Below, piece by piece: positions 13,501 through 16,269 of a DNA stretch of 16,269 nucleotides (position 1 is its first letter; every line of letters starts with the position of its first letter). Below the pieces are notes generated by a model that ran no database searches, was not told the origin of the DNA, and worked only from the letters and a program-made list of their open reading frames with translations. The stretch spans positions 1 to 16,269 of the forward strand of contig JBBRMT010000092.1 of NCBI GenBank assembly GCA_038230695.1. Reading direction: 5' to 3'. This DNA comes from QHBQ01 sp038230695 (GTDB lineage Bacteria > Chloroflexota > Chloroflexia > QHBQ01). A program made the translations under genes and the position numbers.

Positions 13501-13601
13501 GAGTGATCGCGGGCTATCCCGATCATACCTTCCACCCCAACAACAACATCCGTAGAGACGAGATGGCTCAGATCGTCTACAAAGGGGTAACTACACCGTA
13601 A
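10506..13601 (+). CDS. Large secreted beta-propeller protein with concanavalin-like domain, Thr/Pro linker and three SLH repeats
   Basis: This 1031-residue surface protein starts at GTG 10506, with AAAGGAG (10492-10498) 7 bases upstream. A signal peptide covers 1-30. A PQQ_2-type propeller fills about 42-505 (FKLDANTGQTIWG, FYALNEADGSVRWRF, LYVLDTSM), with several cysteine-rich loops (FGCPQCGYG, DGCEPDRN) recalling polyvinyl-alcohol dehydrogenase-type propellers. Residues about 508-705 look like a concanavalin-type sandwich related to the beta-xylosidase C-terminal/DUF1349 group (AGLAAYQDANTN, VYLQLSKG, YSYDNVNW, AGLFADNG, DFDYFLI). A Thr/Pro/Asp/Ser linker spans 707-839, then three SLH repeats span 840-1031. 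Cysteine pairs C841/C862 and C937/C946 recur at matching places in the 689-residue paralogue. The domain mix suggests a wall-displayed binding or degradative protein, perhaps for polysaccharide; an enzymatic role is not proven. A stem-loop follows the gene. Confidence 0.92.
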   Translation: MKQRYHLLVSRFIGLALFFLLVGLSITLAASSPQSPAVQPNDWAAYMNGGAHHSYNTNDTTINPQTASSLRPLWITNTGNVIVAAPAVADGAVFIGNWISGTNFFKLDANTGQTIWGANLDYRPTVNGCDPPAAGVSSGAAIYSNTVYVGGGGNWFYALNEADGSVRWRFNTAFVSDNTYNGTYNWSSPTVYSGSVYVGVASFGDCPLVQGRLLQLDANSGNLQHQFKAVPDGQVGAGIWNSPAVETATNSILITTGNQNCGSISCTPYAVGVVKFNATDVTTPTGHWQVPNGEDTGDSDWGASLDLFTKNGHNYAATVNKNGKLYVLDTSMLASGPLTRTQISRPFGCPQCGYGDLSSPAYYSGTLFVAGPKTQLGNTYYGGTIGALDVPTYTSFLWRTPTALDFYHGGSTDGCEPDRNPTTCPRTAGMVLAPVSGAAGVVEVNTAWEAQLRDASNGNLLYTSKVVTNTTLGYNVIYGGASFGEGKMFVPVTTGKVYALAPGNTRSDQFGYPTLGDHWYITNPLPSNYSLTNGDLHVTTTAGGPGVAANYFGQWPLGGDNAAWTITTSLTFNPAANHQEAGLAAYQDANTNISFARVYSGGNYLEFSSALTGTLTNPALVPDNPTLNPTVYLQLSKGVQQPNLSSVYTASYSYDNVNWITLPTTQTFYLGQIQAGLFADNGNGGAPPINADFDYFLINPNNGSVVNPTPTPTSTPTDTPTFTSTPTDTPTDTPTDTPTDTPTDTPTDTATATTTNTPTNTPTNTPTSTATDTPTNTATSTPAPSTATPSGTVVPPTASPTNPPLSSTATPALQASSTPVSLTATPAPPTNTPGGPTPTECANPFVDITGNLFYGAIHYLNCRGVINGTDALHYSPAGTSTRGQFAKVVILGFGLQLYTPAGGAQDFTDVPTTYFAYLYIETGFHAAILSGFDAASCQAAGVAYPCYLPNRPITRGQLTKLVVNAAHYLLYTPVGGQDFSDVPPTNVFFASIETAYHKGVIAGYPDHTFHPNNNIRRDEMAQIVYKGVTTP
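12684..12731 (+). repeat. 12-bp tandem repeat x4 in Thr/Pro linker
   Basis: Four copies of ACCGACACGCCA (the last ending in G) encode TDTP units. They sit inside a longer degenerate Thr/Pro-coding stretch (12624-13022). Near-identity at DNA level points to recent slippage or expansion. Confidence 0.9.
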
Positions 13602-13625
13602 GCTCCAAACCCTGACGCATAGATG

Positions 13626-13655
13626 TGACCGCCTCACCAATTGATGAGGCGGTCA
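13626..13655 (+). terminator. Probable transcription terminator after the large propeller-SLH gene
   Basis: A perfect 11-bp stem (TGACCGCCTCA / TGAGGCGGTCA) with an 8-nt loop begins 24 bases after the stop codon. The following bases (TGCTTGTTTCC) are only moderately T-rich, so termination is likely but not canonical. Confidence 0.7.
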
Positions 13656-13798
13656 TGCTTGTTTCCACACAATGTAACACCAATTCGTCAAGCAGAGGGA
13701 ATGTATTCCGTAGAGGCGGCTGCCCGTCCTGGAGCAATTTACACTATCTGCTCGGCTAATTAGTATAAGAAGATTAAGCATTTGCGCTCTCGCACGGT

Positions 13799-13827
13799 TT
13801 GACAATTCATCACCCTCGTGTTAACAT
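13799..13827 (+). promoter_or_regulatory. Sigma70-type promoter upstream of the Kelch gene
   Basis: A perfect -35 TTGACA (13799-13804), a 17-bp spacer and -10 TAACAT (13822-13827). The predicted leader is about 150 bases long. The rest of the 13656-13985 gap holds nothing else I can support. Confidence 0.6.
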
Positions 13828-13985
13828 CTTCGCACGGCACACCTAAAGATGGTCTGCTTCGGTTTGCTTGTCCCACCCCTGGTATTGTGGCCGTCCCCGC
13901 CCCCTCCCAATTCAGCATCGCAATCAGCTGCGGGCAAGCGTTTGTCTTGGCAGTATGCAGAGAATAAAGAGAGGATCCCCCCGCA

Positions 13986-16269
13986 ATGCTCAAGAGCAGA
14001 CATATGCGCTACCTGCCCGGCCTCGCGCTGCTGGTTGAGCTGATCAGCCTTACCATAGCTGGCTCACTGGCCCAGGCAGGGCCAGTCTCTAGCAATCAAA
14101 GTAGCAACCAGGCCAGCAGCCAGAGCAGCAACCTGAGCATCCCTGCTGTAGCCAAGAGTGACCCGAACAGCCCGCAGCAGGTCTGTCCCACCCCCTCGCC
14201 GCTGGGTCCGTCACGAGGGTTGCTACGCCCCGGCTACGTAGGCAAAGGCGCTGCGCCCGCTGCGGCGCAGAACCCCGACACTTACGCGGCCTGGGCGGCG
14301 TTCGGACCGCTGCCTGGCCCGCGCGGGCGAATGGCAAGCGCCTACTGGCCGAGTAACGGCCATATCTACCTGTTTGGCGGGCGCGATGCCGATACAAACA
14401 ATGATTACAGCACCTTCCTTACTACCATCCTCGAAGGCGACCCCGGCAGCGGCACCTGGACCAACAAGACAGCTACCTTCCCCATTCAGGATACATCGAA
14501 TATGGTCGCTGCAGTGCTAACCCCCACCAGCGGCATCCCCGCCATCTACGTAATCGGCGCGGAAGCCCCCGGCGCGGGCATCACCAATACGATGTATATC
14601 TACAACCCCACTGCCGACAGCCTCACTACCGACATTACCGACACCTGGCCGGTTGATCAGGGTTTGCCTAATGGCGGACGTATCCCCGGCGGCAGCGCGG
14701 TCGTCAACAACAAGTGGTACATCTTCGGCGGCATCAAGCCCTCGCAGCCTGGCGGCTACTCCGATACCTGGGTCTATGACCCCACCGCTGCGGCTGGCAA
14801 CCGCTGGCAGCATCTCTTCACCGCGCAACTTGCCATCCCCCGTGGCTTCATTGCCAGCGCCGCACTCGACGGCAATATCTATGCGGTGGGCGGCGGACAG
14901 CTTAATCAAGCTGGCACCTCGCTATCCAATGAGGCGATTGTGGAGGAACTCAACCCCAGCGTTCCCTTCCCCAACTGGCTGCGCCGCGCCGATTTGCCGA
15001 TTGGCCGCTCTACCGCAGGCGCATATGCCTGGGATACTGGCAGCGGCTTCCCCAATGCGGGCAAGCTGGTGGTTGCCGGTGGTCTGTGGCCCAATGGCTC
15101 CAACACTGCTTACATCTACGACCCCGCTTATGACAGTTGGAGCAACTTCCCCAGCATGGTCAGCACCCGGCGCAACTTCGGCGTGGCCCAGGGCGCGGGC
15201 GTGTATTACGCTATCGGTGGCTACGACCTCGGCGGTATCAACTACCGCACCGACAACGAGCGCTATCCCAGCGTCAACCCGCCACCTACTCCGACTATTA
15301 CTCCCACCCCCATCCCCGGCGGCCAGTGGCAGATCAATCGCCCGCTCAACATCCCCCGCTATCGGGTGGGCAGCGCCACGGTTGGCAATTCGATATACGT
15401 TATTGGCGGCCTCGCCGGTAATTGCTACGACTCGCAGCAGAACACCAACGAATCCTTCGATCTCACCAGCAGCACATGGACACAGCAGCCTCCAATGCCC
15501 ACTGCTCGTGGCGCAGCCGCAGTCGCCGCCGATGGCGCAAACATTTACGCGGCGGGCGGTATCCAGGGGCCATTCGAGGGCGGCGGTGGCACCTACCTCA
15601 ACACCAATGAGATGTACAGTACCAGCACGATGACCTGGACTACTAAGGCGGTTATGCCCGATGTCACCTCCGGGGGTGCGGGCGCAGCCCTGAATGGCAA
15701 GTTCTACGTCATCGCGGGCGACCACAATGCTCCAGCCCCGGGACCCTATACCAGTAATACCACTTACATCTACGATGAGGTGGGCAACACATGGGCAACC
15801 GGCGCGACCCTGCCGGTGCTGACTGCCTATGGCTCCGCTGCCGTGCTAAATGGCGTGGTCTACCATGTGGGCGGCTATGACACCAACTACAATGGGGTAA
15901 TCAGTGGGGTGTACGCCTACGACCCGATTGGCAATGCCTGGACCACCAAAGCGCCGCTGCAAACCGCCCGTCAGGCGGCGGCAGTGTTCCCCTTCAACGG
16001 AGAGTTGTGGGTGGTTGGTGGCGGCGGCGGCAGCGATGGCTTCACCCCCATCGCTGGCCCGCAGAGCGTGGAGATCTACAACCCCGGCAGCAACACCTGG
16101 CGCTACGGCCCTACGCTCAACTTTCCCCGCCTGGGTCTGGGCGGTGGCGCATCCGGCACCAAAGCGGCGGCCGCCGCTGTCTTCGATGGCAGCAGCTACT
16201 CTGCCAGCAGCGAAACCCTCGACACCAACCCGCCAACCCCCACTGTCACCGTTACCGGCACGCCGCCCA
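13986..16269 (+). CDS. Secreted double Kelch-propeller protein, 3'-partial
   Basis: 761 residues are visible before the window ends. A signal peptide at about 1-31 (cut near LAQAG; Met7 is an alternative start) is followed by a Ser/Asn/Gln-rich stretch. Kelch-type blades, marked by a GG doublet and a downstream YDP or YNP plus W, run from about 108 to 430 (YLFGGRD, IFGGIKPS, YAVGGGQL, VVAGGLWP, YAIGGYDL). A short Pro/Thr linker lies near 432-446, and a second set of blades runs to about 740 (YVIGGLAG, YAAGGIQG, YVIAGDHN, YHVGGYDT, WVVGGGGG). Two propellers in tandem are therefore likely. The visible end begins another Thr/Pro-rich stretch (NPPTPTVTVTGTPP), so SLH repeats may follow beyond the window, as in the gene upstream; that is inference. 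An AGAGAGG lies about 11 bases before the ATG. Kelch propellers bind proteins or sugars, and no galactose-oxidase copper site was identified. Confidence 0.88.
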   Translation, partial: MLKSRHMRYLPGLALLVELISLTIAGSLAQAGPVSSNQSSNQASSQSSNLSIPAVAKSDPNSPQQVCPTPSPLGPSRGLLRPGYVGKGAAPAAAQNPDTYAAWAAFGPLPGPRGRMASAYWPSNGHIYLFGGRDADTNNDYSTFLTTILEGDPGSGTWTNKTATFPIQDTSNMVAAVLTPTSGIPAIYVIGAEAPGAGITNTMYIYNPTADSLTTDITDTWPVDQGLPNGGRIPGGSAVVNNKWYIFGGIKPSQPGGYSDTWVYDPTAAAGNRWQHLFTAQLAIPRGFIASAALDGNIYAVGGGQLNQAGTSLSNEAIVEELNPSVPFPNWLRRADLPIGRSTAGAYAWDTGSGFPNAGKLVVAGGLWPNGSNTAYIYDPAYDSWSNFPSMVSTRRNFGVAQGAGVYYAIGGYDLGGINYRTDNERYPSVNPPPTPTITPTPIPGGQWQINRPLNIPRYRVGSATVGNSIYVIGGLAGNCYDSQQNTNESFDLTSSTWTQQPPMPTARGAAAVAADGANIYAAGGIQGPFEGGGGTYLNTNEMYSTSTMTWTTKAVMPDVTSGGAGAALNGKFYVIAGDHNAPAPGPYTSNTTYIYDEVGNTWATGATLPVLTAYGSAAVLNGVVYHVGGYDTNYNGVISGVYAYDPIGNAWTTKAPLQTARQAAAVFPFNGELWVVGGGGGSDGFTPIAGPQSVEIYNPGSNTWRYGPTLNFPRLGLGGGASGTKAAAAAVFDGSSYSASSETLDTNPPTPTVTVTGTPP

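Noticed and set aside
14653..15633. 326-residue plus-strand ORF overlapping the Kelch gene
   Set aside because: Out-of-frame Ser/Pro/Arg-rich reading; the overlapping frame has regular Kelch motifs from the signal peptide to the window end.

Overview
The window looks like a piece of a Chloroflexota (Chloroflexia-like) chromosome. This rests on the high G+C content, secreted beta-propeller proteins carrying Thr/Pro-rich linkers and C-terminal SLH repeats, a DUF4430/EcfT vitamin-transport cluster, and many dispersed short palindromes and 7-bp tandem repeats. The assignment is inference from gene content; no rRNA or other taxonomic marker is present.

Left part (1-5742, all + strand): a probable ECF-type vitamin importer with unusual extracellular parts. 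The order is (i) the C-terminal part of a secreted alpha/alpha-toroid (prenyltransferase/squalene-oxidase-repeat) protein ending in an LPQTG-type sorting signal; (ii) EcfT fused behind a signal peptide, a DUF4430 (transcobalamin C-terminal-like) domain and a Pro/Thr linker; (iii) a single-chain double ATPase, EcfA-EcfA; (iv) an ECF S component; (v) a 79-residue Cys-rich DUF5522-like protein. From ecfT onward the genes overlap or lie 10-14 bp apart. The alpha/alpha toroid and DUF4430 are the two halves of mammalian intrinsic factor/transcobalamin. Here they sit on two different envelope proteins next to an ECF transporter, which suggests surface capture of a corrinoid or similar ligand. No cobalamin riboswitch was recognised, so the ligand remains a hypothesis.

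Middle (5825-10280, all - strand): a secreted protein with two LGFP-like repeats; a 600-bp repeat-rich gap; a PQQ-type beta-propeller protein with three SLH repeats, driven by a near-consensus promoter with a perfect hairpin at the predicted 5' end of the mRNA; and dinB (DNA polymerase IV) 13 bp behind it.

Right part (10506-16269, + strand): a second, larger propeller-SLH protein with an added concanavalin-like domain and a Thr/Pro linker, a clear stem-loop after it, then a double Kelch-propeller secreted protein that runs off the window. Both + strand genes have a TTGACA-N17-TAANAT promoter.

Repeats are a theme of their own. Heptanucleotide arrays (ACTCAAA, GGAYTGA, TCAGCGC families) and GC-rich palindromes lie between genes and also inside the transporter genes. 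There they encode signal-peptide n-regions, interdomain linkers and gene ends, all without breaking the reading frames.
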